A DNA stretch of 64,000 nucleotides from assembly GCF_007676705.1 (NCBI RefSeq), contig NZ_VEBF01000003.1, positions 558,001-622,000 of the forward strand, read 5' to 3'. Both the position numbers and the translations under genes were made by a program. The stretch's first letter is position 1. Each line of letters opens with the position of its first letter. This document shows, one piece after another, positions 42,269 to 50,329 of the stretch. The stretch comes from Paenibacillus xylanexedens (GTDB lineage: Bacteria > Bacillota > Bacilli > Paenibacillales > Paenibacillaceae). The notes under the pieces were generated by a model. It saw only the letters and a program-made list of their open reading frames with translations, made no database searches and was not told the DNA's origin.

Positions 42269-43231
42269 TTAAGGATTGTTCGCCAGGTAATTTCTCAGCC
42301 ATTGCATGGCCGGACGTTCTGTTCCATTGCTGTTGACCAAGTGCGAGCCAGCCTGCCAGGTTTGATTCTGGTTGTAACCCCATAGCGTCACACCTTTAAC
42401 CGCAGAGTGTTTCCACAGCACAGGGAATTTCTGCTGATAACGCTGCAACTGTGTATTGTCATCACCTGTCATATCCAGCTCGGATACATAGATTGGCAAT
42501 CCAGTCGCTGCAAGCTTGTTCAATACCGTGTTCATCGTGCTTACAGAGACATTGTCCATATTGAAGTAATGCGCTTGAATTCCAATCCCATCGACTAGAC
42601 CTCTGCTTTTCAGAAGGTTAATAATCTGGATATATTGGTCCGCTTTAGCCGGATCACCGATAATACCATATTCGTTGATTAACAATTTGGAGTTAGGGAA
42701 GGCTTGTCTCGCCTGTTGGAAGGACCAGATGACCCAATCCCACCCCGTTGCTCCATCTCCGCCGATGGCATTGCGGTAAGATGGTTTCGCATGCAGAGGT
42801 TCATTCACCACATCAACGAAGGCAGACTTTGAATACCGCTGTCCTGCGGCTTTAATCCATTGTGTCACTTCAGCCTTCTGATCTGCGGCCGAGAGACCGT
42901 TAATCCAGGTTGGCTGCTGATTTCCCCATACGAGGGTATGGAATTTGAACGGAAATCCATTGTTGTTAGCATAATTGTACGCCATGTCCGCCTGGCCCCA
43001 ATTCATTACGTTGCGTGTGCCTTCCACAGCATCCCACTTGGTTGAGTTCTCCGGAGTTACCTGATTCCAATACGGGCTAAAATTCGAAGGAACCTGGTTG
43101 GCAATAATATTGCCCAGAAATTTGCTGCCTTTCGCTAAACCTGCACTCACACTACCAACCGCAACAGATGCAGCGAGAATCCCTACCAATGCCAATGAGC
43201 CGACCGTCTTAAACCATTTGGACTTGATCAA
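42269..43231 (-). CDS. Secreted GH10 endo-1,4-beta-xylanase
   Basis: 320 residues. Sec signal peptide (basic MIKSKWFK, hydrophobic core, AVGSVSA cleavage), then a single GH10 barrel: GNIIANQVPSNFSPYWNQVTPENSTKWDAVEG, FHTLVWGNQQPTWI, DVVNEPLHA with the acid/base Glu, NEYGIIGD, IGIQAHY, YVSELDM with the nucleophile Glu, and GVTLWGYNQNQTW. It cuts internal beta-1,4-xylan bonds outside the cell. No CBM is attached. A 29-bp near-palindrome with a cre-like core lies 22 bp upstream of the start, consistent with carbon catabolite control. Confidence 0.95.
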   Translation of the reverse strand: MIKSKWFKTVGSLALVGILAASVAVGSVSAGLAKGSKFLGNIIANQVPSNFSPYWNQVTPENSTKWDAVEGTRNVMNWGQADMAYNYANNNGFPFKFHTLVWGNQQPTWINGLSAADQKAEVTQWIKAAGQRYSKSAFVDVVNEPLHAKPSYRNAIGGDGATGWDWVIWSFQQARQAFPNSKLLINEYGIIGDPAKADQYIQIINLLKSRGLVDGIGIQAHYFNMDNVSVSTMNTVLNKLAATGLPIYVSELDMTGDDNTQLQRYQQKFPVLWKHSAVKGVTLWGYNQNQTWQAGSHLVNSNGTERPAMQWLRNYLANNP

Positions 43232-43252
43232 TGTATTTCCTCCTTCGTTTCT

Positions 43253-43281
43253 TGTATTTTGTTAAGCGCTTACAAAATACA
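43253..43281. promoter_or_regulatory. Near-palindromic operator with cre-like core upstream of xylanase
   Basis: TGTATTTTGT-T-AAGCGCTT-ACAAAATACA has 10-bp arms around a cre-like AAGCGCTT core. It sits in the xylanase leader. It could bind CcpA, a xylose-responsive repressor, or both. Confidence 0.6.
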
Positions 43282-43483
43282 CTTTACTGGATAATTATGG
43301 TTTTAGAAACCTGACAAATTATAGTATTTTATCCCAAAAATAGAATCCTATATTATAATTTCATCCATTTATCTGTCTAAATCCAACATGATTCTTACAT
43401 TGGAGTTTACATTCACCAAATGTTTATCTAGTATAAAATGATACATATCTTTACATACACTAGATAACAAGGGAGATTACAAC

Positions 43484-45772
43484 ATGCGCAAAATTTCAAC
43501 GAAACGTTTCGCCGGATGGCCCTTATCGTTCCTCTTATGTGCCTCCATTTTGTTCGCCCCGTTTGCATCTACCCCAGTGAAGGCTGCTGAAGCAGACAAA
43601 GAAACCAAAATCACCTTATTGGGAACTTCCGATATTCACGGTCGATTCATGCCGTGGGACTATGCTCTGGACGGCCCCAATCCAACTGGAAGCATGACGC
43701 AGCTCTACACGATTGTTAAAAAAGTGCGTGCGGAGAATCCCAATACGATTCTGCTTGATGCAGGCGACATGATTCAGGATAACTCGGCTGAGTTGTTTAA
43801 TGATCAACCCCAATCTCCCATGATGGTTGCAATGAACGAAATGAAATATGACGCATGGGTTATGGGTAATCATGAATTTAACTTTGGACTGGACGTACTG
43901 GAGAAGATCTCTTCCCAATTCAATGGACAGCCTCTCGTGGGTAATATTTTCAAGGAAAACGGCGACCGCTACATGCCTGCCTATACAATTATCGAGAAAG
44001 ACGGAATCAAAGTGGGTGTTATCGGAATGAACACACCTATGATTACCGAGTTCGAGAAAGGTACGGATCACCTGGACGGCATCATCGTTAAAGACCCTGT
44101 AGAAGAGACCAAGAAGGCTATTGCCGAGCTGAAAGGCAAAGTCGATGTCATGGTTGGACTCATGCATATGGGACTGGACAACGAGAACGGAAATCCGGGA
44201 ACCGGAGTGACGGATATCGCCAATGCCAACCCGGAGCTGGCTGCCATTTTTGCCGGACACATGCATACTTTGATTGAATTTCAAACGGTTAACGGCGTAT
44301 TAATCTCCGAACCGAATAAATATGGCTCACACATCTCTCGAATTGATCTGACATTTGCTAAAGACGGCGATAAAGTTGTGCTGAAAAGCAAGGAAGCTCA
44401 AGCTCTCGCTGTAAAAGCAGCTGACGGAACGTATGAAGTCTCCGATCCTGCGCTGGAAGAGACACTTCACCCGTTTCACGAGTTCGCTCGTGCCGATGCC
44501 AACATCGAAGTGGCTGAACTGAAAGGAACGAATCTGGTACCTGCGGACGAAATCAAAGGCATTCCTGCTGTGCAGATTCAGGAGACTCCACTCTCAGACT
44601 TCTTCACCGAAGTTATGCTGCATTATAGCGATGCTGATGTGGTCGCGCACCAGATAGATAACGACAAGGCCAAGCTGGATGTAGGCCCGATCAAGAAAAA
44701 GGATATTGCGTTCAACTATCAATACACCTTCGGTGAAGTAACCGTGTATGAAGTGTCCGGACGCGATCTGATGGATTATATGGAGTGGTCTGCGGGGTAC
44801 TTCAACTCTACACGCCCTGGTGATGTGACCATTAGTTTCGATCCGAAACGACGTGCTTCCAAATACAGCACCGATGATTTCTTTGGCGGCGTAACGTATG
44901 AGATAGACCTGACCAAGCCATACGGCAGTCGGATTAAGAATCTGAAGTACAGTAACGGTACGGCAGTAAAAGAAGACGATACGTTGAAACTTGGCATGAA
45001 CGCCTATCGAATGGAAGCCCTGATTGCGAAAGGCGGCGCCATGGAAGGACGTAAGTTCAAGCAGCTCTGGTCCTCCAAGGATGCCTCGGCATTTGGCGAG
45101 ACCCAAGGTACGATTCGTAACCTGTCCATTGCCTATCTAAAAGATGTCATGAAGGGTGTCTACGAACCGAAGATTCAGCACAACTGGAAAATCACCGGCG
45201 TAGACCTGACTGCACCAGAACGTGCAGATGTGGTGGAGTTAATTAACGATGGCATCATGTCTGTGCCAACAACGGAAGATGGCAAATACACCAATATTGC
45301 CTCCATTAACATTTTGGATGCGGTGACCCAGGAAGAGATGGATACTCTATCTGCCAAAGCAGGTGTGAATACAGCCCAATTCTCTGGCGTGAAAACCAAG
45401 GGAGCGTTCTATCAACAGCTGAACAAAGCTCGCAAAGCAGCAGGTAATGGCGAGGAAGAAACCACACCTGAGAAGCCTACAACACCAACAGTACCAAAAC
45501 CGACACCAACACCAGGCACGCCGAAACCTGGTAAGCCATCAACACCGAACACAGGTAAACCAGATACCGTCAACAAAGGTAAACAAGCCAAGGTTACTGC
45601 AGCTTACCTGAACGTACGCGCTGGTGCTTCATCCAAAGCCAAGGTCGTAGCTGCTGTACCGAAAGGCACCGTACTTGAAGTAATCAGCACAGACAAGTTT
45701 GGCTGGGTAAAAGTGAAGCTGGATGGACGTGTAGCCTTCGTATACGGGAAATATGTGAGTATTCTGAAATAG
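43484..45772 (+). CDS. Secreted 5'-nucleotidase/2',3'-cyclic phosphodiesterase with SH3 domain
   Basis: 762 residues. Signal peptide, then a calcineurin-like metallophosphatase domain (TSDIHGRFMPWDY, DAGDMIQDN, WVMGNHEFNFG, MVGLMHMGLDN, AGHMHT) and a 5'-nucleotidase C-terminal domain (EVMLHYSDADVVAHQ, YQYTFGEVTVYEVSGRDLMDYMEWSAGYFN). A Pro/Thr-rich linker (TPEKPTTPTVPKPTPTPGT) leads to a C-terminal bacterial SH3 domain (AAYLNVRAGASSKAKVVAAV), which often binds cell wall. It probably releases phosphate and nucleosides from extracellular nucleotides while attached to the wall. Followed by a strong terminator. Confidence 0.93.
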   Translation: MRKISTKRFAGWPLSFLLCASILFAPFASTPVKAAEADKETKITLLGTSDIHGRFMPWDYALDGPNPTGSMTQLYTIVKKVRAENPNTILLDAGDMIQDNSAELFNDQPQSPMMVAMNEMKYDAWVMGNHEFNFGLDVLEKISSQFNGQPLVGNIFKENGDRYMPAYTIIEKDGIKVGVIGMNTPMITEFEKGTDHLDGIIVKDPVEETKKAIAELKGKVDVMVGLMHMGLDNENGNPGTGVTDIANANPELAAIFAGHMHTLIEFQTVNGVLISEPNKYGSHISRIDLTFAKDGDKVVLKSKEAQALAVKAADGTYEVSDPALEETLHPFHEFARADANIEVAELKGTNLVPADEIKGIPAVQIQETPLSDFFTEVMLHYSDADVVAHQIDNDKAKLDVGPIKKKDIAFNYQYTFGEVTVYEVSGRDLMDYMEWSAGYFNSTRPGDVTISFDPKRRASKYSTDDFFGGVTYEIDLTKPYGSRIKNLKYSNGTAVKEDDTLKLGMNAYRMEALIAKGGAMEGRKFKQLWSSKDASAFGETQGTIRNLSIAYLKDVMKGVYEPKIQHNWKITGVDLTAPERADVVELINDGIMSVPTTEDGKYTNIASINILDAVTQEEMDTLSAKAGVNTAQFSGVKTKGAFYQQLNKARKAAGNGEEETTPEKPTTPTVPKPTPTPGTPKPGKPSTPNTGKPDTVNKGKQAKVTAAYLNVRAGASSKAKVVAAVPKGTVLEVISTDKFGWVKVKLDGRVAFVYGKYVSILK

Positions 45773-45808
45773 GTACAATCGTTACGCACCACGCTTAACG
45801 AAAAAGAA

Positions 45809-45852
45809 AAAGGGCGATTCTCCCATGGAAATCATGGTCGGGATCGCCCTTT
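45809..45852. terminator. Strong bidirectional terminator
   Basis: AAAGGGCGAT pairs with ATCGCCCTTT (10 bp) around a loop containing CATG/CATG, between convergent genes. Confidence 0.88.
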
Positions 45853-45877
45853 GCCATGTTAACGGCGAAAGAAACCG

Positions 45878-46564
45878 CTAGCCTTTTGGCAGGTTCTTGA
45901 TTTTATTCATAAAAACGTCCAACTGTATGCCATTCGTTTGTTCCGTAAAATCGAGTATTTCCTCCGACTCTCCCTCATACGCGGCAAGCACATAGTCATC
46001 ATCGACAATAAAGTATGTGCCATAACGGGTGAATGAATAGCCTCCGATTTGTTCTCCTGTTGTCCCTTTTTTGACTACAGCGATAATCTTCATACCTGGT
46101 TTAAGTTCAGGCTCCACACCTGCAAAGTCAGCATTGTAAAAGAGAAACGTATCCTTTTCTACATCCTCTCCTGTTACAACCTTATCCACCTTCACCTTGT
46201 AAGTAATGAATTCAGGCTTGTAGGGTACAAGACCAGCAGCCCGATCCTTTTCTGCAAAATCACCCTCAGGCGTGCCCGGTTCGGCAGGCAAATCCACGCT
46301 AAAATTCGGAAGGCTACTCACAACCTCTGCTACAATAACGGAGTCCGCAAAATCCATGATCTCTCTGAAACTTACTTCTCTGATATTGATCATCACCGGG
46401 GTGTCAGTAGATAGCGGGTATTCCTTCCTCAATTCTTGCATCCGCTCTGGCGACAACCTGTTTCCTGCGCCTTCATGTGAGTTGGGAAAAGGGGCCGAGC
46501 AACCGGCTAAACTAACCGTCAGTACAATGCTTATTAACCATCGCGTCTTACCCTCTCGTGCCAC
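45878..46564 (-). CDS. Putative lipoprotein
   Basis: About 228 residues with a lipoprotein signal (REGKTRWLISIVLTVSLAGC). GGAGG lies 7 nt before a GTG at 46564; the ATG six codons earlier overlaps the ribosome binding site, so GTG is preferred. The mature protein has a FREIMDFADSVIVAEVVSSL block and a TYKVKVDKVVTGEDVEKDTFLFY stretch reminiscent of proteins with a surface beta-domain, but I cannot name a family. It is downstream of the macrolide kinase on the same strand, with 36 bp between the kinase stop and the start side. Confidence 0.72.
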   Translation of the reverse strand: MAREGKTRWLISIVLTVSLAGCSAPFPNSHEGAGNRLSPERMQELRKEYPLSTDTPVMINIREVSFREIMDFADSVIVAEVVSSLPNFSVDLPAEPGTPEGDFAEKDRAAGLVPYKPEFITYKVKVDKVVTGEDVEKDTFLFYNADFAGVEPELKPGMKIIAVVKKGTTGEQIGGYSFTRYGTYFIVDDDYVLAAYEGESEEILDFTEQTNGIQLDVFMNKIKNLPKG

Positions 46565-46617
46565 ATATCCACCTCCCCTCATCCGACATACTTAGATTTA
46601 CACCTTCACGGGAGCAC

Positions 46618-47550
46618 CTAATCCCGCCTCACATCCCAGTTTGCCAGCATGCCTCTCGCCATTTCCATCGTCGACTCTTCCCCTGTGGTTAGAGCAAATT
46701 TGGCAACCAGTGCCGGGTAAGCAGCCCATTGTTCCCGAATATGCTCAAACATCTGAGGCCATGTCCTTCCCCCTGCCTTCTCGTATCGCTTCAGCAGATC
46801 GCGCAGTCCATCATCTTGGAAAAGTCCATAAAGGATTACAAAATCCTTACCCGGATCAGCGATCTCCGCTTCCGTCCAGTCGATGAGTCCGGTTACCCGC
46901 TGTGTATCATCGACAATGATATGCGGTGGGTGCAGATCACCGTGATTAAACGTCGAGTGCTTCGGCCAATAGCTACCTACTGACAGCCACACCGTCCAGC
47001 GTTCCGCCAGTTGGTCCGGTACCGTAAAATTCTTTTTAATCTCCTCTATATTTGCCGCAAACTCTTTGCGAGCTTCCATAGGCGTCTTGATCCGAACTCC
47101 GCCCTTGGCCGCCTCCTCAGGATCAATGTTGTGCAATGCGGCAAGTGTAGCAGCCAGTGAATCCAGGAACTCGTCAGACAAGGTCTCCTGCGGGAAACGC
47201 CACGCATATCCTGCGCCAGCAGGATCTACCACTGCAATCGGGTCGCCATCCAATAGTGGATAAGCGATAAGTTCGGGCGTGCAGATTCGCCAGTCCGGCA
47301 CCTGTGCCGGAACACTCCCCCGGACAACATCCAGTACTCTACGTTCATTCTCGGCACGCCCCCATACGTCTTTACGCCGCGGCTGACGCAGAACCCACTT
47401 TTGTCCACTTATATCAGTGGCGAAGGCTACCCGGAAGTCCATCCCGGACTCATTGATTTCCATCGATTCCTTGCGGATTTGAAGCCCATTTTGTTCAGCC
47501 AGCAACCATATATCCTGTGTGAAATCCACTTGTTCATTTGACTTTGTCAT
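46618..47550 (-). CDS. mph: Macrolide 2'-phosphotransferase (Mph family)
   Basis: 310 residues, close to MphB-type enzymes (about 300). APH-fold motifs: the nucleotide-binding strand FRVAFATDISGQKWVLRQPRR, the catalytic loop FNHGDLHPPHIIVDD (HGDxHxxN variant), and IDWTEAEIADPGKDF with the metal Asp. Mph enzymes phosphorylate the 2'-hydroxyl of the desosamine sugar and inactivate macrolides. I recall that an Mph of this branch (MphI) was reported from Paenibacillus; this match is by memory, not by search. The ATG at 47550 follows GGGGAGG by 8 nt. A 280-nt leader with a stalling-type peptide and terminator precedes it. Confidence 0.9.
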   Translation of the reverse strand: MTKSNEQVDFTQDIWLLAEQNGLQIRKESMEINESGMDFRVAFATDISGQKWVLRQPRRKDVWGRAENERRVLDVVRGSVPAQVPDWRICTPELIAYPLLDGDPIAVVDPAGAGYAWRFPQETLSDEFLDSLAATLAALHNIDPEEAAKGGVRIKTPMEARKEFAANIEEIKKNFTVPDQLAERWTVWLSVGSYWPKHSTFNHGDLHPPHIIVDDTQRVTGLIDWTEAEIADPGKDFVILYGLFQDDGLRDLLKRYEKAGGRTWPQMFEHIREQWAAYPALVAKFALTTGEESTMEMARGMLANWDVRRD

Positions 47551-47574
47551 ATCCAAACCTCCCCTTTTCCTTGG

Positions 47575-47606
47575 AAAAATAAAAAACACAGACATTCATG
47601 CCTGTG
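47575..47606 (-). terminator. Leader terminator (attenuator) ahead of mph
   Basis: CACAGGCAT pairs with ATGTCTGTG (9 bp, one wobble), followed by TTTTTTATTTTT, ending about 25 nt before the mph start codon. Its position inside the untranslated leader and after a leader peptide indicates attenuation rather than an end of another gene. Confidence 0.8.
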
Positions 47607-47650
47607 CTTTCGATTTCGGAATACGGCTATACCTATTTTTGCGCATCCCC

Positions 47651-47695
47651 ATAGTGGTACATCAAAGAACCACTCTTATGCAAGAGTGTCCACTA
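47651..47695 (-). other. Nested hairpins in the mph leader
   Basis: CACTCTT-ATGC-AAGAGTG is a perfect 7-bp hairpin, enclosed by TAGTGG (47652-47657) and CCACTA (47690-47695). These lie between the leader peptide and the terminator and could be the alternative structures that decide read-through. Confidence 0.6.
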
Positions 47696-47785
47696 CAAAT
47701 AACGGCATACGTGTAAACAGGCAAACTTCTCCCGATGATCTGCACACAGGCAGTGAAACAGCAAGCGCAAGCAAACGTTCCGCTA

Positions 47786-47812
47786 CTATCTCAATCGAAA
47801 AAAATTTACCAC
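47786..47812 (-). CDS. mph leader peptide MVNFFRLR (ErmDL-type stalling motif)
   Basis: Eight codons: GTG start at 47812, 7 nt after GGAGG, encoding MVNFFRLR and then TAG. Arg6-Leu7-Arg8 is a +X+ motif at the same positions as in ErmDL (MTHSMRLR), where macrolide-bound ribosomes stall at Leu7. It lies just after the promoter and about 180 nt before the attenuator, the arrangement expected for drug-induced read-through into mph. Another start, GTG at 47814, would give only two codons. No other function is likely for so short an ORF. Confidence 0.75.
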   Translation of the reverse strand: MVNFFRLR

Positions 47813-47837
47813 ACGTATCCCTCCGTTCAGTAAGTTA

Positions 47838-47866
47838 ACTATATGCTAACATATTCCAATTTTCAG
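47838..47866 (-). promoter_or_regulatory. Candidate promoter of the mph leader transcript
   Basis: On the minus strand CTGAAA (47866-47861), a 17-nt spacer and TATAGT (47843-47838). The -35 is weak (4 of 6). Transcription would start near 47831, leaving a very short 5' end before the leader ribosome binding site. Confidence 0.5.
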
Positions 47867-47981
47867 TACCAGACTGAATGGACTGATTTTCGTTTTTTTA
47901 TTGATATACAGGAACTTCGTCGCATCAGGTAACGTCCATAGTTATAGCTACATTAAAAAAGGATGAGAGGTGAGCATCGTT

Positions 47982-48338
47982 ATGTCCATTGTACGAAGAT
48001 TATCCTTATTACCAGTTCTCTTGTTTCTGCTAACGCTCGGATGTGCAGAGCAATCTGAGGAACAAGGGAAAGAGAAGCCACATGTACGAGGAATTATTAC
48101 GGATTATGAGGAAGAAAGAGGTCAGGTACTCATCGAAAATAAAGAAGATGGAGGTGTTGAATCAGGACCGATTTGGATTTCGCTCAGCAAGAACGCCGAA
48201 CTGATCATCGAAGGAGAGACTGTGACCGTCTCTTTGGATGAGACACTCGTTGGTCGAAGTGCAGAAGTGTGGATCAATGGAGTTATTGCTCAATCTTACC
48301 CTCCCCAAACCACGGCTGTGAAGATGGTCATTCATTAA
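47982..48338 (+). CDS. Putative lipoprotein (DUF3221-like)
   Basis: About 118 residues. Lipoprotein signal MSIVRRLSLLPVLLFLLTLGC, then a small beta-rich domain (PHVRGIITDYEEERGQVLIEN, GPIWISLSKNAELI, TVSLDETLVGRSAEVWINGVIAQSYPPQTTAVKMVI), resembling the DUF3221 pattern of small OB-like lipoproteins in Bacilli. GAGGTG lies 9 nt before the ATG at 47982; a GTG four codons earlier overlaps the site. It is divergent from the mph leader. Confidence 0.72.
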   Translation: MSIVRRLSLLPVLLFLLTLGCAEQSEEQGKEKPHVRGIITDYEEERGQVLIENKEDGGVESGPIWISLSKNAELIIEGETVTVSLDETLVGRSAEVWINGVIAQSYPPQTTAVKMVIH

Positions 48339-48599
48339 CACCAAGCAAAATACGCCGATACATTTCGTTTCACGCGGAACGCTTTGATACACATTTTCTC
48401 TTCGAGGTTAGGGCATTCACACACGAACAGTAACAGGTGTCAGCGCCTAAAATCAGAGTTGGTGAAAACAAATCAATCACTCGATGCATTTACTCCGTTA
48501 GGTTGCCCGCTTATAGAGTATAATAAAAAGGTATACGATAAATGTACGGAGCAATGCTTGTATGTAGAGTATTCAAAACTAACGCAAAAGAGGTAAACA

Positions 48600-50045
48600 A
48601 TGAGCGAGCAACAATTTAAAGATTATGGACTTGGTGAAGAGATCGTAAAAGCACTGGACAGTCTGGGCTATGAGACACCAACCGAGGTTCAAACTAAAGT
48701 TATTCCGGTAGCATTGGAGAATCAGGATCTTGTGGTCAAATCACAGACAGGTAGTGGTAAAACAGCTGCCTACGGCATTCCGCTCTGCGAGCTGGTGGAT
48801 TGGAATGAGAATAAGCCACAGGCTTTAATTCTTACCCCAACCCGGGAACTGGCTTTGCAAGTTAACGAAGATATTACGAATATCGGCCGCTTTAAGCGTA
48901 TTAAAGCAACCGCGCTATACGGACAGTCCCCCTTTCATATCCAAAAAGCGGAGTTAAAACAAAGAACCCATGTGGCTGTTGGTACGCCGGGTCGGGTACT
49001 GGATCATATCGAACGCGGCACGCTGCCACTCGAACGGATCGCTTATCTCGTCATTGACGAGGCCGATGAGATGCTGAATATGGGATTCATCGAGACGGTA
49101 CAATCGATCATTCAGAAGCTTCCACAGGAACGAGTGACCATGTTATTCTCCGCAACGTTCCCTGAAGATGTCGCCAAGCTATCACGTAAATACATGAACA
49201 AACCGGTGGAGATTGAGATCAAGGCAAGCGGACTGACAACAGCTACGATTGAACATGCTGTAATTCACGTGCCAGAGGTGAACAAAACCGCGCTGCTTCA
49301 GGACTTGTTCATTGTAGAGAATCCAGACAGTTGTATCGTGTTCTGCCGTACGCAAGAGAATGTAGATAAGCTGTTCCGGGTCATGGCTGACCTTGACTAT
49401 CCAGCAGATCGTATCCATGGAGGCATGGAGCAGGATGAGCGGATCGAAGTGATGAACGCATTCCGACGGGGACAGTTCCGTTATCTGATCGCGACGGATG
49501 TAGCCGCACGGGGTATTGATATCACGAATATCACCCATGTCATCAACTACGATATTCCTTTGGAAAAAGAGGGATATGTTCACCGCACAGGCCGTACGGG
49601 TCGCGCAGGCAAAACAGGTAAAGCCATTACGTTGATTACACCGAAAGATGGCAGACGTCTGGCGGAGATTGAATCCTATATTGGATTCGAAATCCCTGTC
49701 GTGAAAGCACCTTCCGAAGAAGCTGTGGATCGCCGCAGAGAAGATTTTGAGAAACGATTGAAGATCGTTCCTGAACGCAAAAAGGACAAGCGTGAACAGC
49801 TGAACCAACAGATCATGAAGCTGAACTTCAACGGAGGCAAGAAGAAGAAACTTCGCGCCGTAGACTTTGTAGGTACCATCGCCAAGCTTGAAGGGGTGAC
49901 TGCAGACGATATCGGGATCATTACGATTCTGGATAATGTAACGGATGTAGAGATCCTGAACGGCAAAGGCCCACTCGTACTGGAGCTCATGCAAAACACA
50001 ACGATCAAAAAGATGCAGCTCAAGGTTCGCAAAGGTCATAAGTAG
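48600..50045 (+). CDS. dbpA: DEAD-box RNA helicase DbpA/YxiN-like
   Basis: 481 residues. DEAD-box motifs in order: GYETPTEVQTKVIP (Q motif), SQTGSGKTAAYG (I), PTRELALQV (Ia), VIDEADEML (II), LFSATFP (III), HGGMEQDERIEVM and ATDVAARGID (IV/V), and HRTGRTGRAGKTG (VI). The C-terminal DbpA RNA-binding domain (KLRAVDFVGTIAKLEGVTADDIGIITILDNVTDVEIL) follows a linker. YxiN/DbpA enzymes remodel 23S rRNA around hairpin 92 during ribosome assembly. A site (AGAGGTAAACA) precedes the ATG, and a terminator follows. Confidence 0.95.
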   Translation: MSEQQFKDYGLGEEIVKALDSLGYETPTEVQTKVIPVALENQDLVVKSQTGSGKTAAYGIPLCELVDWNENKPQALILTPTRELALQVNEDITNIGRFKRIKATALYGQSPFHIQKAELKQRTHVAVGTPGRVLDHIERGTLPLERIAYLVIDEADEMLNMGFIETVQSIIQKLPQERVTMLFSATFPEDVAKLSRKYMNKPVEIEIKASGLTTATIEHAVIHVPEVNKTALLQDLFIVENPDSCIVFCRTQENVDKLFRVMADLDYPADRIHGGMEQDERIEVMNAFRRGQFRYLIATDVAARGIDITNITHVINYDIPLEKEGYVHRTGRTGRAGKTGKAITLITPKDGRRLAEIESYIGFEIPVVKAPSEEAVDRRREDFEKRLKIVPERKKDKREQLNQQIMKLNFNGGKKKKLRAVDFVGTIAKLEGVTADDIGIITILDNVTDVEILNGKGPLVLELMQNTTIKKMQLKVRKGHK

Positions 50046-50079
50046 TTTAGTAGATGGGTTAAATAAATAGGTCCAGACC

Positions 50080-50126
50080 AAAAAAGGGGTAATCGACTTG
50101 GGAAACATGTCGGCTATCCCTTTTTT
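50080..50126 (+). terminator. Intrinsic terminator of dbpA
   Basis: AAAAAAGGG-TA-TCGAC pairs with GTCG-TA-CCCTTTTTT, a long stem ending in a T tract. Confidence 0.85.
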
Positions 50127-50283
50127 CCGTGCTTTCGTTTTTGGTCAAATGGCTCTTGTATGAAACATGAATTTTGAAAAAATCAACCCCGCTCTCACCG
50201 CTCAGCACTGATGGAATGCCAGTTTGTTCAGCAATGGATGAATTGTTCACTTGAAAAGAAGTCTAGCCCATCTAAAATATAAA

Positions 50284-50297
50284 TGAAAGCGCTATAT
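50284..50297 (+). promoter_or_regulatory. Cre-like site before the GH43 gene
   Basis: TGAAAGCGCTATAT matches the cre consensus TGWAANCGNTNWCA at 12 of 14 positions (the last two are off), 33 bp upstream of the GH43 start. CcpA repression would be consistent with a carbohydrate-degrading enzyme. Confidence 0.45.
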
Positions 50298-50329
50298 TAT
50301 ATTTTGATATCTTTCGGGAGGTGTATGTA

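Noticed and set aside
43616..44284. 222-codon minus-strand ORF opposite the 5'-nucleotidase gene
   Set aside because: Antisense to a conserved enzyme with all its motifs; no site.
49182..50108. 308-codon minus-strand ORF opposite dbpA
   Set aside because: The helicase motifs are on the other strand; this is the complementary shadow.
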